19,345 bases of DNA from an uncultured Saprospiraceae bacterium (GCA_937959375.1 CALGLS010000086.1:1-19345), one strand, 5' to 3'. Shown: positions 1-7,135, counted from the stretch's first letter. Translations and numbers: made by a program. Notes: generated by a model from the letters alone, not told the origin.

Positions 1-603
1 TCTTTTGTAGCTGGAGCAGATATCAAAGAATTTCTTGCATTGGGAGCACAAGGAGGATCGAAGATGGCGAAAAAAGGACAAGATTGTTTCTTCTTAATCG
101 AACGATTCCCTAAGCCAGTAATTGCAGCAGTCAATGGTTTCGCACTCGGAGGCGGATGTGAACTAGCTATGGCTTGCCATATGCGTGTAGCTGGCGAATA
201 TGCGAAGTTTGGGCAACCAGAAGTAAACCTAGGAATCATTCCAGGTTACGGCGGTACCCAGCGTCTGACGCAGTTGGTAGGAAAAGGTAAAGCAATAGAG
301 TTGATGACCACTGGTGATATGATCAAAGCAGATGAGGCTCATCGCCTTGGGCTTGCTAACCACGTTGTTCCAGCTGGAGAAGAGGTAGCTAAGGCAAAAG
401 AAATCCTAGGAAAGATCATGACTAAAGCTCCCTTGGCGATTACTAAGGTGCTGGAATGTGTGAATAAGTATTACGAACACAACGGAAATGGCGGATTCGA
501 TGCAGAGGTAGCTCTATTTGGAGATACTACATTGACGAGTGATTTCCAAGAAGGAGCAACGGCTTTTATTGAGAAGCGGGCGGCCAATTTTAAGGGAGCT
601 TAA
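1..603 (+). CDS. Enoyl-CoA hydratase/isomerase (crotonase family), 5' end missing
   Basis: This frame is open from base 1, so the gene begins before the window; the TTG at 40 is internal, not a start. The product belongs to the crotonase superfamily, which hydrates trans-2-enoyl-CoA in fatty-acid beta-oxidation or butyrate-type pathways in the cytoplasm. Seen directly: AGADIKEF at the extreme N terminus (CoA-binding/oxyanion region), then FALGGGCELAMAC and FGQPEVNLGIIPGYGGTQRL. The two glutamates expected to be catalytic are E54 and E74 of the visible 200 residues; their 20-residue spacing equals that of Glu144/Glu164 in rat mitochondrial hydratase. The usual Asp after MAC is His here (MACHMRVAG). 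The C-terminal helices are complete and the gene ends in TAA. About 60 N-terminal residues are probably missing. The exact substrate cannot be told from this fragment. Confidence 0.93.
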   Translation, partial: SFVAGADIKEFLALGAQGGSKMAKKGQDCFFLIERFPKPVIAAVNGFALGGGCELAMACHMRVAGEYAKFGQPEVNLGIIPGYGGTQRLTQLVGKGKAIELMTTGDMIKADEAHRLGLANHVVPAGEEVAKAKEILGKIMTKAPLAITKVLECVNKYYEHNGNGGFDAEVALFGDTTLTSDFQEGATAFIEKRAANFKGA

Positions 604-661
604 GAGGCTTATTAAAAAATGCTAAAGTTGACATTGCTTTTCATATAAGGATTTTGGTCAA

Positions 662-695
662 TTTGAGCATTTCTAAATAAAATATTGTACTTTTA
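662..695 (+). promoter_or_regulatory. Candidate Bacteroidota promoter of the HU/SPOR gene
   Basis: TTTG at 662-665, then a 22-base spacer, then TACTTTTA at 688-695. This resembles the TTTG / TAnnTTTG promoter of Bacteroidota with one mismatch in the -7 box. It lies in the gap after the hydratase gene and about 46 bases before the ATG at 742. Confidence 0.45.
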
Positions 696-741
696 CAATT
701 ACGTTATTACTTGACGTACAACAAAGACAAAAACTGAATTA

Positions 742-1776
742 ATGAACATCGACTTAGCTAAAAATATCAGTGAGCTGCTATTTCAGCACGAGACTGTAAT
801 ATTCCCCGGGTTCGGAGGAATCGTTACTGGCTATAAGTCTGCGTCTATAGACTACGTTCAAGGTTTGATCTATCCACCTTCTAAAGAATTGACTTTCAAT
901 GAGAAACTCACCATCAATGATGGGATGTTGGAGCGATTTGTACGTGAAAGATATGATTTGAGCTATGAAGAAGCTCAACAAGCGGTGGGTGCTTATGTCA
1001 CTAAAATTCAAGTTAGCCTTGATAAAGGTGAGCTCGTATTTTTCCCAAAAGTAGGCCGTCTTTACCGCAACTATGAGCGTAAGCTTCAATTCCTGCAAGA
1101 TAATACCAACTACAATACGGATACTTTTGGATTGCCTCCTGTACAATTTTATCCAATTCTTAGATCTAAGGATGGTTTAGCTAAAGAAGCGCCAGTTCCA
1201 GTTGAGCAACATCAAATGGTAGGGACCAAGAGTAGTAACTTTGCTCAAATGCTTCAACGAGTAATGCCTGTTTTAATTGGTTTTGCTGTTGTGGGTATTG
1301 CCATTTCATTATTCCTACTTCGACCAGAGGGTATTTTGAATGAAGATGGTCCTGCTACCTTGCCAGTTTCTCAAAATATAAATAAGAAGCCATCCTCTTC
1401 ACCTGAAAGAGCGAGCATCATTGATATGGTGAAGAAGAAAGGGGGCGTTAAGAAAGCGATTGCTCCAGTCGTTGAGGAAGAAGTGATCGATGAAGATGAA
1501 ATCGACTACGAAGATGACTTAATCGTTGAAGAGGCTGCACGAAAGGCCGCTCAAAAAGAATGTGTCATTATAGTAGGTGCCTTTTCTAAGAAGTCAGGTG
1601 TACAAAAAACGGTAGATGCTATTTACGACTTAGGTTATGATGCTTATCAGGATAAGAAAAGAGGTTTGACTCGTGTAGGTGTACAATTTGCCTATGAAGA
1701 TAACCAAGATATAGAGCGAGTTTTGAAGCGTGTCCGCAAAAAGATACACCACAAAGCTTGGGTATACAAAGACTAA
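742..1776 (+). CDS. HU-CCDC81-like and SPOR domain membrane protein
   Basis: A 344-residue protein typical of Bacteroidota. Residues 1-140 look like the paired HU-CCDC81-type domains (MNIDLAKNISELLFQHETV start, FPGFGGIV, then FPKVGRLYRN). Residues 175-193 form one transmembrane helix (VMPVLIGFAVVGIAISLFLL region). A low-complexity linker follows, strongly acidic at 245-265. Residues 272-344 form a SPOR-like domain (CVIIVGAFSKKSGVQKTVDA...GLTRVGVQF). SPOR domains bind glycan strands stripped of stem peptides at division septa, so the C terminus is probably periplasmic and the HU part cytoplasmic. A link between septal peptidoglycan and a cytoplasmic partner or DNA is inferred, not shown. The start is the first ATG after a candidate promoter; no Shine-Dalgarno sequence is visible, as is usual in this phylum. 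A strong terminator follows the stop. Confidence 0.85.
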   Translation: MNIDLAKNISELLFQHETVIFPGFGGIVTGYKSASIDYVQGLIYPPSKELTFNEKLTINDGMLERFVRERYDLSYEEAQQAVGAYVTKIQVSLDKGELVFFPKVGRLYRNYERKLQFLQDNTNYNTDTFGLPPVQFYPILRSKDGLAKEAPVPVEQHQMVGTKSSNFAQMLQRVMPVLIGFAVVGIAISLFLLRPEGILNEDGPATLPVSQNINKKPSSSPERASIIDMVKKKGGVKKAIAPVVEEEVIDEDEIDYEDDLIVEEAARKAAQKECVIIVGAFSKKSGVQKTVDAIYDLGYDAYQDKKRGLTRVGVQFAYEDNQDIERVLKRVRKKIHHKAWVYKD

Positions 1777-1797
1777 ATGCTTTTGGATACTAATTAG

Positions 1798-1834
1798 TCC
1801 CGAATTTGCTTGATTGCAGGTTCGGGATTTTTTT
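1798..1834 (+). terminator. Intrinsic terminator after the HU/SPOR gene
   Basis: TCCCGAA (1798-1804) pairs with TTCGGGA (1821-1827) around a 16-base loop and is followed by seven T. It starts 22 bases after the stop codon. The stem core is shared with the hairpins at 4266 and 11825. Confidence 0.85.
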
Positions 1835-2084
1835 GTGTGCCTGCCTTTATATCTCATCTCAGTGAGCTTAGTGAGTACCTCAATAAAAAACCGTATTTTT
1901 CAATCAGTTTTAACTAAAATTTAGCAATAAAAATTCTTAACCAAAGAAATAGGAAATTCACTAATATAAGATGTGTTGAAACTTTCAATTCAGTATTTAA
2001 ACTATTAATGTTTAATTTTGACAAAATTTAATTTTACATCTATTACGTGGCATTCGTTTTGTAGAATAAAATTTTGATAAAGCT
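1835..2084. other. AT-rich intergenic stretch without a recognisable gene
   Basis: Between the terminator at 1834 and the kdsA promoter region I see no start codon with a credible reading frame, no RNA gene and no strong hairpin. The sequence is very rich in A and T. A small direct repeat, GTGAGCTTAGTGAG, lies near 1862. Confidence 0.5.
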
Positions 2085-2116
2085 ATTGTTTAGATCAACT
2101 ATTCGACCTACTTTTG
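2085..2116 (+). promoter_or_regulatory. Candidate kdsA promoter
   Basis: A perfect -7 box TACTTTTG at 2109-2116, preceded by ATTG at 2085-2088 with a 20-base spacer. It fits the Bacteroidota pattern. The predicted leader to the ATG at 2231 is about 110 bases and contains the 22-base tandem repeat. Confidence 0.55.
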
Positions 2117-2142
2117 CGTTCCTATTTTGAAAAGGGTCCTAA

Positions 2143-2208
2143 TGAGATTTAGAATTTTATAAATTGAGATTTAGAATTTTATAAAACGATATTTAGAATT
2201 TCAAATTC
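2143..2208 (+). repeat. Three tandem 22-bp units in the kdsA leader
   Basis: Units begin at 2143, 2165 and 2187 with an exact 22-base period. The first two are nearly identical (TGAGATTTAGAATTTTATAA core); the third keeps ATTTAGAATTT. They lie between the predicted kdsA promoter and its start codon, so they would be transcribed as part of the 5' leader. Confidence 0.85.
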
Positions 2209-2230
2209 CATTTAGGCCAACGACAATATT

Positions 2231-3052
2231 ATGAATACGATTCTAAGTCAAATACCGAAAATAAAGCACCTGGATTCAGGCAACTTTTTCTTAATTGCAG
2301 GACCATGTGCTATAGAGGGTGAAGAAATGGCGTTCGAAATAGGAGAGCAGGTAAAAGAGATTTGTGATAAACTCCAGATCCCTTTCATTTTCAAAGGTTC
2401 TTATCGAAAGGCAAATCGCTCAAGATTGGATTCGTTTACTGGAATTGGTGACGAAAAAGCTTTGAAAATCTTAAAAGCAGTAGGAGAAAAACTGGATGTA
2501 CCTGTAACGACAGACATCCACTCTGCTGAAGAGGCTGCAACAGCAGCCGAATATGTTGATATCTTACAAATTCCGGCTTTCTTATGTCGACAAACTAATT
2601 TGTTAGTGGCTGCTGCCAAAACGAATAAGGTGGTCAACATTAAAAAAGGTCAGTTTTTGAGCGCAGAAGCGATGCAGTTTGCTAGTCAGAAGGTAAAGGA
2701 TAGTGGAAATAACAAGGTCCTTTTAACAGAAAGAGGAACTTTTTTTGGCTACCAAGACCTCGTTGTGGACTTTCGAGGGATCTCAGTAATGCAGTCCTTT
2801 GGGGATGGAGTGGTTTTGGACTGTACTCATTCGCTTCAGCAACCCAATCAGACGAGTGGAGTGACTGGGGGAAGACCTGATATGATTGAGACAATTGCAA
2901 AAGCAGGAGTCGCAGTAGGTGTTGACGGACTTTTTATTGAAACGCATCCTAATCCAGCTGTTGCAAAATCAGATGGAGCGAATATGTTGGCTCTGGATAA
3001 ATTAGAAGAGATTCTTCATGTTCTTGTAAAAATTCGGAAAAATATAATTTAA
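2231..3052 (+). CDS. kdsA: 3-deoxy-8-phosphooctulonate synthase (KDO8P synthase), metal-dependent type
   Basis: KdsA condenses phosphoenolpyruvate with arabinose 5-phosphate to give Kdo-8-phosphate, the precursor of the Kdo that joins lipid A to the core in Gram-negative lipopolysaccharide; it is cytoplasmic. The 273-residue length is normal for the family. Hallmarks seen: LIAGPCAIEG near the N terminus, FKGSYRKANRS (KANRS motif), DILQIPAFLCRQT, NIKKGQF, TERGTFFGY, DCTHSLQQ, and FIETHPNP near the C terminus. C26, H200, E237 and D248 have the same mutual spacing (174, 211 and 222 residues from the Cys) as the four metal ligands of Aquifex aeolicus KDO8P synthase. This points to the metal-dependent class rather than the E. 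coli type, which has Asn in place of the Cys. The FKGSYRKANRS and LCRQTNLL motifs favour KDO8P synthase over the related DAHP synthase. It appears to be its own transcription unit. Confidence 0.95.
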   Translation: MNTILSQIPKIKHLDSGNFFLIAGPCAIEGEEMAFEIGEQVKEICDKLQIPFIFKGSYRKANRSRLDSFTGIGDEKALKILKAVGEKLDVPVTTDIHSAEEAATAAEYVDILQIPAFLCRQTNLLVAAAKTNKVVNIKKGQFLSAEAMQFASQKVKDSGNNKVLLTERGTFFGYQDLVVDFRGISVMQSFGDGVVLDCTHSLQQPNQTSGVTGGRPDMIETIAKAGVAVGVDGLFIETHPNPAVAKSDGANMLALDKLEEILHVLVKIRKNII

Positions 3053-3074
3053 TCAAAATATAATTCCATTATTA

Positions 3075-3106
3075 ATTGACATTGGCAATTAATAAACCTA
3101 TTTTAA
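3075..3106 (+). promoter_or_regulatory. Candidate promoter of the first small exported protein
   Basis: ATTG at 3075-3078, a 20-base spacer, then TATTTTAA at 3099-3106. It is a partial match to the TTTG / TAnnTTTG pattern, about 25 bases before the ATG at 3131. Confidence 0.35.
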
Positions 3107-3130
3107 AGCATAACGCAAAATATTGTTACT

Positions 3131-3580
3131 ATGAAAATTCTGAAAACCTTAAACACCGTAGTTCTAACCTTATTGATCACCAGTATGACCTTCGCACAAG
3201 TTGCGGAAAAGACACTTGTCAAGTCATTCAACCTAAAAGGAGATAAAGCTTTGTTGCTTGACTTGGAGGGAGATGTTGATGTGCAAGAATGGAAAGGTGA
3301 TTTAGTTAGAATCCAAATTAATTTATCAATCGAAAATGGAACAGCAGCGATGTTGAAGTCCTTGATTATAGCTGGTCGATACAACCTAAAAGGCGAAAAC
3401 AAAGACGGAGAACTGATTGTATCTGCTCCTGGAATGTTAAAAGAGGTAAAGCTAAGAGGTAAAAAATTGATGGAAGATATTTCTTATACGATTTTTGCTC
3501 CAAGCGATGTGATGGTCAGAATGGCTGATGAATCCTCAACAAAATTGGACAATGATGAGAAAAGCGCCTCTTCATTATAA
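3131..3580 (+). CDS. Small exported protein of unknown function, paralogue of the next gene
   Basis: I do not recognise a named family with confidence. The 149-residue product begins with a clear signal peptide (MKILKTLNTVVLTLLITSMTFA, cleavage likely before Q23). The mature part begins with alternating hydrophobic residues suggestive of beta strands (ALLLDLEGDVDVQEWKGD), faintly like the DUF4097 type of exported beta proteins. The C terminus is polar and low-complexity (SSTKLDNDEKSASSL). The downstream gene at 3745 encodes a protein with the same order of elements: signal peptide, xxxSFxL, a LDLxGxxDxxxW stretch, a Leu-rich helix, GRYxxxxKxDG, then a polar tail. The two are probably a tandem duplication that has diverged. 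A strong terminator follows this gene, so the pair is not one simple operon. Destination is periplasm or outer membrane. Confidence 0.7.
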   Translation: MKILKTLNTVVLTLLITSMTFAQVAEKTLVKSFNLKGDKALLLDLEGDVDVQEWKGDLVRIQINLSIENGTAAMLKSLIIAGRYNLKGENKDGELIVSAPGMLKEVKLRGKKLMEDISYTIFAPSDVMVRMADESSTKLDNDEKSASSL

Positions 3581-3602
3581 CATCAAAACCGCTTTTTTCG
3601 TT

Positions 3603-3638
3603 AAAAGGGTAGCACAGTGAAATCGTGCTACCCTTTTT
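3603..3638 (+). terminator. Intrinsic terminator after the first exported paralogue
   Basis: AAAAGGGTAGCAC (3603-3615) pairs perfectly with GTGCTACCCTTTT (3625-3637) around a 9-base loop, followed by more T. The A-run and T-run symmetry means it could also work in the other direction. Confidence 0.9.
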
Positions 3639-3744
3639 ATTTTGATAAAAAAGAGATAAATTGTATTTGAATTTAGATGACTAAACAAACACTTTTTCGT
3701 CTAAACAAAGTATTTCAAATTCTACGAACAATAAAACAAACATT

Positions 3745-4212
3745 ATGAGCAAATTGATTCCCCTGGCAATGTTGATGTTATTTGCTTTGACAGCGGAGGC
3801 ACAATTGCAAAAAATTTTACACCAGTCTTTTGAACTTGATGAAATCGATCATATCGCACTCGACCTTTACGGCGAATATGATATCGAGACCTGGGCCGGA
3901 AATACCATCCTCACCGAAACTTCAGTTCAACTCTATGGAGCCAATCCTAGCCTGCTTAAATTTTTAGTAAAAAAAGGACGTTACGAAATTGAATCTAAAG
4001 GAGATGGAGGAACGATGAGTCTTACCTCTAAGGATAAAAATCGAACTTTAATGAAGTACAAAGGAGAAGATTGCTTCGAATTTGTAAAACTCAAAATCCT
4101 TATTCCAGAAGACTTCAATATCGTTTCTAATAAAAAGCTTCAGAGAATTCAAGAAACAGATGAAGCAACCACAACGACTACTGAGTCTACAACGACAGAT
4201 AATAATCGATAA
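3745..4212 (+). CDS. Small exported protein of unknown function, second paralogue
   Basis: A 155-residue protein with a signal peptide (MSKLIPLAMLMLFALTAEA, cleavage likely before Q20). The mature region keeps the pattern of the upstream paralogue: ILHQSFELDEIDHIALDLYGEYDIETWAGN against LVKSFNLKGDKALLLDLEGDVDVQEWKGD, then LLKFLVKKGRYEIESKGDG against LKSLIIAGRYNLKGENKDG. It ends in a threonine-rich tail (TTTTTESTTTDNN), typical of a flexible exposed end. Function is unknown; a secreted beta-rich protein of the DUF4097 type is one possibility. It has its own intergenic region and terminator, so each copy can be regulated separately. Confidence 0.7.
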   Translation: MSKLIPLAMLMLFALTAEAQLQKILHQSFELDEIDHIALDLYGEYDIETWAGNTILTETSVQLYGANPSLLKFLVKKGRYEIESKGDGGTMSLTSKDKNRTLMKYKGEDCFEFVKLKILIPEDFNIVSNKKLQRIQETDEATTTTTESTTTDNNR

Positions 4213-4247
4213 GAACTACAAACCTTAGCATTTTAAATAACTTCAAT

Positions 4248-4264
4248 GCTTTAATTATTAAAGC
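4248..4264. repeat. Perfect short palindrome before the terminator
   Basis: GCTTTAAT (4248-4255), one T, ATTAAAGC (4257-4264). It stands directly before the longer hairpin at 4266-4297, so the transcript end carries two stacked stems. Confidence 0.6.
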
Positions 4265-4265
4265 G

Positions 4266-4297
4266 ATCCCGAATTTTGTTTATTCAAAATTCGGGAT
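4266..4297 (+). terminator. Long hairpin after the second exported paralogue
   Basis: ATCCCGAATTTTG (4266-4278) pairs perfectly with CAAAATTCGGGAT (4285-4297) around a 6-base loop. The T-run after it is weak (TTCTCATTT). The TCCCGAA/TTCGGGA core recurs at 1798 and 11825. Confidence 0.75.
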
Positions 4298-4376
4298 TTC
4301 TCATTTCAATGCCACCTTCCTGTAAAAAATGATTCCATCCGTCTGATTTGAATCTCCTCTGACCCAATAGCTTTAA

Positions 4377-4404
4377 GCTTGGTGTCTACTGCTTGGTGTC
4401 TACT
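4377..4404 (+). repeat. Tandem 14-bp duplication
   Basis: GCTTGGTGTCTACT at 4377-4390 is repeated exactly at 4391-4404. It abuts the hexameric repeat that follows. Confidence 0.85.
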
Positions 4405-4472
4405 TTGAGTTTGAATTTGAATTTGAATTTGAGCTTGAGCTTGAAATTGAAATTGAGCTTGAGCTTGAGTTT
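4404..4472 (+). repeat. Degenerate hexamer array (TTGAAT/TTGAGC type)
   Basis: About eleven consecutive hexamers with consensus TTGARN on the + strand (TTGAGT, TTGAAT x3, TTGAGC x2, TTGAAA and so on). Read on the other strand it gives a Gln-rich open frame that is an artefact of the period. No opposite-handed arm lies nearby, unlike the arrays at 6736, 12963 and 16991. Confidence 0.85.
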
Positions 4473-4527
4473 GTCCCCAAGCTTCCATCTTCCCGCTCTC
4501 ATCTGCCCTAAACTTATTTAACTTCAC

Positions 4528-4535
4528 TATCTTTG
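4528..4535 (+). promoter_or_regulatory. -7 box placed for a leaderless FAD oxidoreductase mRNA
   Basis: TATCTTTG at 4528-4535 is a perfect TAnnTTTG box ending only four bases before the ATG at 4540. Transcription starting at the normal distance would begin at or next to the start codon. A -33 TTTG is not evident; TCTG at 4502-4505 is the nearest candidate. Confidence 0.5.
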
Positions 4536-4539
4536 CGCC

Positions 4540-6102
4540 ATGATAAAAACGCTGGAATTGAAAATGCTCCCTTCAGAGGCAATCGACCAAGAAGAAATTC
4601 GTCGACGAGCCATCTCTGTGAGTGGGTACAAGCAGGCCGAAATCAAGGAAGTAAAGGTAAGAAAGCGTTCGATTGATGCAAGAGGAAGTCGTCCTGTGGT
4701 ACGTTTACGAGTTGATGTATATGCCAATGAAGCATATCAACCGGAAGCTGCTTTTTTGGATGGATTGAAGCCACTAGGAGAAACGGCGAAGCGAGTGATT
4801 GTTGTCGGGGCAGGACCAGCCGGTTATTTTGCAGGGCTTGAGTTATTGGCACTTGGTTTAAAACCCATCATTTTTGATCGAGGTAAGGATGTACGAGCAC
4901 GGAGAAGAGATCTCAAGGCGATTCAGCAAATGGGTGAGGTAAATCCACACTCTAATTACTGTTTTGGAGAGGGTGGTGCTGGTACTTATTCGGATGGGAA
5001 ATTGTACACCAGATCAGGTAAAAGAGGAAATATTGATTATGTGCTAAAACTCTTAGTTGAGCATGGTGCAAAAGAAGATATTTTGATAGATGCACATCCA
5101 CATATTGGTTCAAATAAGTTGCCGCAGATCGTATCGAATATTAGAGAGACGATTGAGAAGTATGGTGGAGAAGTACATTTCAATTCGCATGTTACGGATT
5201 TAATCGTTGAGAACGACATCATGAAAGGAGTAGTGGTGAACGAAACGGATGAGCATTTGGCGGAAGCTACGATTATCGCAACCGGTCATTCGGCAAGAGA
5301 TATTTACTATTTGTTGGACAGCAAGGAAATTAGAATGGAAGCAAAACCTTATGCCTTGGGCGTACGTGTGGAGCATCCTCAGCCATTGATTGATGAGTTG
5401 CAATACAACCAACGACCAAGAGAAGAAAACCTTCCTGCAGCGAGTTATCGATTAGCTTGTCAGCAAAATGGACGTGGTGTTTTTTCGTTTTGTATGTGTC
5501 CAGGTGGCTTAGTTGTACCAGCATCTACTGCACCAGGTGAAATCGTGGTAAACGGAATGTCACTTTCTAGAAGAGATTCGCCTTACGCCAACTCTGGAAT
5601 GGTGGTCGCTGTAGATGAGGAGCTTTTTAGACCATTCAAAAAACACGGAATTTTTGCAGGCTTAGAATTTCAAAAATCAGTAGAACAAACTATGTTTGCA
5701 GCCGGAGATGGATCGCAAAAAGCTGCAGCCCAACGCATGACTGATTTTGTAAAAGGAAAGGTGTCTACTAACCTGACAGGAACTTCCTATATTCCCGGAT
5801 TGCATGCTGCAGCCTTGCATGAATTGTTGCCAAAAGAAATTTACGAAGTATTGCGAAAAGGGTTAATGCATTTCGGGAAAAGTATGCGCGGCTACATGAC
5901 AGAAGAAGCGAACTTAATTGGTACTGAAAGTCGGACGAGTTCACCTGTTCGAATTCCTCGTAATCCCAAAACATTGATGAACGAACAGATCACTGGTTTT
6001 TTCCCTTGCGGAGAAGGGGCGGGTTATGCAGGAGGAATTATATCCGCAGCAATCGATGGACAACGCGTCGCCAACCAGATTGCTTTGTTTGTAAAAAGAT
6101 GA
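4540..6102 (+). CDS. FAD-dependent dehydrogenase of the COG2509 type
   Basis: A 520-residue flavoprotein. Residues 1-80 form a basic N-terminal domain (RRRAISVSGYKQAEIKEVKVRKRSID) characteristic of this group. Residues 85-115 form the Rossmann dinucleotide-binding fold: VIVVGAGPAGYFAGLELL with GxGxxG at 90-95 and an acidic residue (D113) closing the second strand. Further hallmarks are NYCFGEGGAGTYSDGKLYTR (around 145-165), the ATGHSARD motif, SFCMCPGGLVVPA, and a C-terminal FAD contact FFPCGEGAGYAGGIISAAIDG. The family is widespread but its substrate is not established, so no pathway is assigned. The context gives little help: the gene seems to be transcribed alone, from a promoter set almost on the start codon. 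Its last codons (AGA TGA) form the first bases of a 24-bp tandem repeat. Confidence 0.88.
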   Translation: MIKTLELKMLPSEAIDQEEIRRRAISVSGYKQAEIKEVKVRKRSIDARGSRPVVRLRVDVYANEAYQPEAAFLDGLKPLGETAKRVIVVGAGPAGYFAGLELLALGLKPIIFDRGKDVRARRRDLKAIQQMGEVNPHSNYCFGEGGAGTYSDGKLYTRSGKRGNIDYVLKLLVEHGAKEDILIDAHPHIGSNKLPQIVSNIRETIEKYGGEVHFNSHVTDLIVENDIMKGVVVNETDEHLAEATIIATGHSARDIYYLLDSKEIRMEAKPYALGVRVEHPQPLIDELQYNQRPREENLPAASYRLACQQNGRGVFSFCMCPGGLVVPASTAPGEIVVNGMSLSRRDSPYANSGMVVAVDEELFRPFKKHGIFAGLEFQKSVEQTMFAAGDGSQKAAAQRMTDFVKGKVSTNLTGTSYIPGLHAAALHELLPKEIYEVLRKGLMHFGKSMRGYMTEEANLIGTESRTSSPVRIPRNPKTLMNEQITGFFPCGEGAGYAGGIISAAIDGQRVANQIALFVKR

Positions 6103-6217
6103 TTTTGAACTTTAAAAAGTAGATGATTTTGAACTTTAAAAAGTAGATGATTTTGAACTTTAAAAAAGTCGATGATTTTAAACTTTGAAAAGTCGATGAT
6201 TTTGAGTTCTAGAAATC
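6097..6217 (+). repeat. Five tandem ~24-bp units starting inside the stop codon region
   Basis: Units start at 6097, 6121, 6145, 6170 and 6194. The first two are identical (AGATGATTTTGAACTTTAAA plus AAGT), the third has one extra A, and the last two diverge. The last sense codon and the TGA stop of the FAD oxidoreductase belong to unit 1. A further degenerate echo (AAAGTCGATAATTGAAG) lies near 6262-6280. Confidence 0.9.
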
Positions 6218-6310
6218 ACTAAATTCAAGTTTGGCAAAGCCGATCGGATGTTACCTCAAAAAAAGTCGATAATTGAAGATGTATAAACAACTGAAAAAAA
6301 GAAATTGTAA

Positions 6311-6724
6311 ATGAAAGATATAGCAGATTTAATAGCAAGGATATTCATAGCACTTATATTTTTGTTTGAGGCGTATGACTCTATTAAGTTTTTCAAAACA
6401 ACGAAATCACAAATGACGGATTACGGTTTCACTTGGAATCAAGATTTTCTTTTAGTTAGTGCCATCGTTTTAATGATAGTAGGAGGGATCTTAGTTTTGT
6501 CAGGATACCGATCTTCTTTTGGAGCGATTTTACTCCTTGTATTTTATGTACCTGTTACCTGGGTCTTGCATTCTTGGTGGAATGATCCGATAGAGATTCA
6601 ACGAGAACAATCACTTCTATTTATGAAAAATGTAGCTATAATTGGAGGCTTGCTTTTGGTCTTTGTCAATGGTAGTGGCCGCTATAGTATTAAGCGTTTG
6701 TTTGCTACTACTAAGGTGCCGTAG
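6311..6724 (+). CDS. DoxX-like four-helix membrane protein
   Basis: A 137-residue inner-membrane protein with four predicted helices at roughly 9-24, 46-64, 69-86 and 103-119. The pattern fits DoxX-like proteins: an N-terminal ARIFIALIFLFEAYDSIKFF helix, GGILVLSGYRSSFGAILLLVF in the middle, and FMKNVAIIGGLLLVFVNGSGRYS near the C terminus, where this family commonly shows a KN...GG segment. DoxX-like proteins are associated with redox or quinone functions in some species, but the role of this one is not known. No signal peptide is cleaved. The gene stands between two repeat blocks (6097-6217 and 6736-6840). The ATG at 6311 agrees with the start of the first helix. Confidence 0.72.
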   Translation: MKDIADLIARIFIALIFLFEAYDSIKFFKTTKSQMTDYGFTWNQDFLLVSAIVLMIVGGILVLSGYRSSFGAILLLVFYVPVTWVLHSWWNDPIEIQREQSLLFMKNVAIIGGLLLVFVNGSGRYSIKRLFATTKVP

Positions 6725-6735
6725 AGAGAGGGGGG

Positions 6736-6840
6736 AGAATTAGAATTAGAATTAGAATCAAAGTTAGAATTAGAATTTTTCCCGTAATCACGGATTCTGC
6801 GTTTGAAGGACATTCTAATTCTAACGCTAATTTTGATTCT
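6736..6840. repeat. Inverted hexameric repeat (GAATTA arms) with internal loop
   Basis: Left arm 6736-6780 is made of AGAATT-type hexamers. Right arm 6812-6840 is of the opposite hand (ATTCTA-type). The inner parts pair closely: AGAATCAAAGTTAGAATT in the left arm against AATTCTAACGCTAATTTTGATTCT in the right, apart from a 6-base insertion. The central segment 6781-6811 contains a small stem, CCGT-AATC-ACGG, and the word ATTCTGCG. Confidence 0.8.
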
Positions 6841-6865
6841 ACTGCTCAATAAGAATAAAAAAATT

Positions 6866-7135
6866 ATGAACGGAACAGACCTAATCGGATTCATCGGAGT
6901 GTCACTAATCTTGACAGCTTACTTTCTGAATTTAAATGACCGCTTAGATCATACCAACATTGTATACATACTGATGAACCTAGTAGGAGCGATTCTAGCC
7001 TGCTTGGCCTCCCTACTTATGCAGTATTATCCGTTTGTATTGTTGGAAGGTACTTGGACGCTTGTTTCCTTCATAGCGCTGATCAAATATTTAAAGAAAA
7101 TGAGAAGAATTAAGCGGGTAGAGAACAAGGGGTAA
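6866..7135 (+). CDS. Small three-helix membrane protein, CBU_0592-like
   Basis: The 89-residue product MNGTDLIGFIGVSLILTAYF... has three predicted helices (about 4-21, 31-52, 56-76) and a basic tail (KKMRRIKR). The layout and the GFIGVSLILTAYFLNLNDRL...NLVGAILACLASL pattern resemble the CBU_0592 family of small bacterial membrane proteins, whose function is unknown. The reading frame is open upstream to 6803, but those codons lie in the right arm of the inverted hexamer repeat and would give an implausible extra Leu/Ile run. The ATG at 6866 is preferred. It is on the same strand as the DoxX-like gene but separated by the repeat, so co-transcription is uncertain. Confidence 0.65.
   Translation: MNGTDLIGFIGVSLILTAYFLNLNDRLDHTNIVYILMNLVGAILACLASLLMQYYPFVLLEGTWTLVSFIALIKYLKKMRRIKRVENKG

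Noticed and set aside
778..1146. 122-codon minus-strand frame within the HU/SPOR gene
   Set aside because: It is a shadow of a well-supported gene on the other strand and has no domain signal.
4306..4527. Minus-strand 73-codon frame rich in Gln (QTQAQAQFQFQAQAQ)
   Set aside because: It is the translation of the TTGARN hexamer array; the Gln alternation follows from the repeat period and there is no family signal.
6803..6865. N-terminal extension of the CBU_0592-like protein (MKDILILTLILILLL)
   Set aside because: These codons lie in the arm of an inverted hexamer repeat; the ATG at 6866 gives the normal family start.
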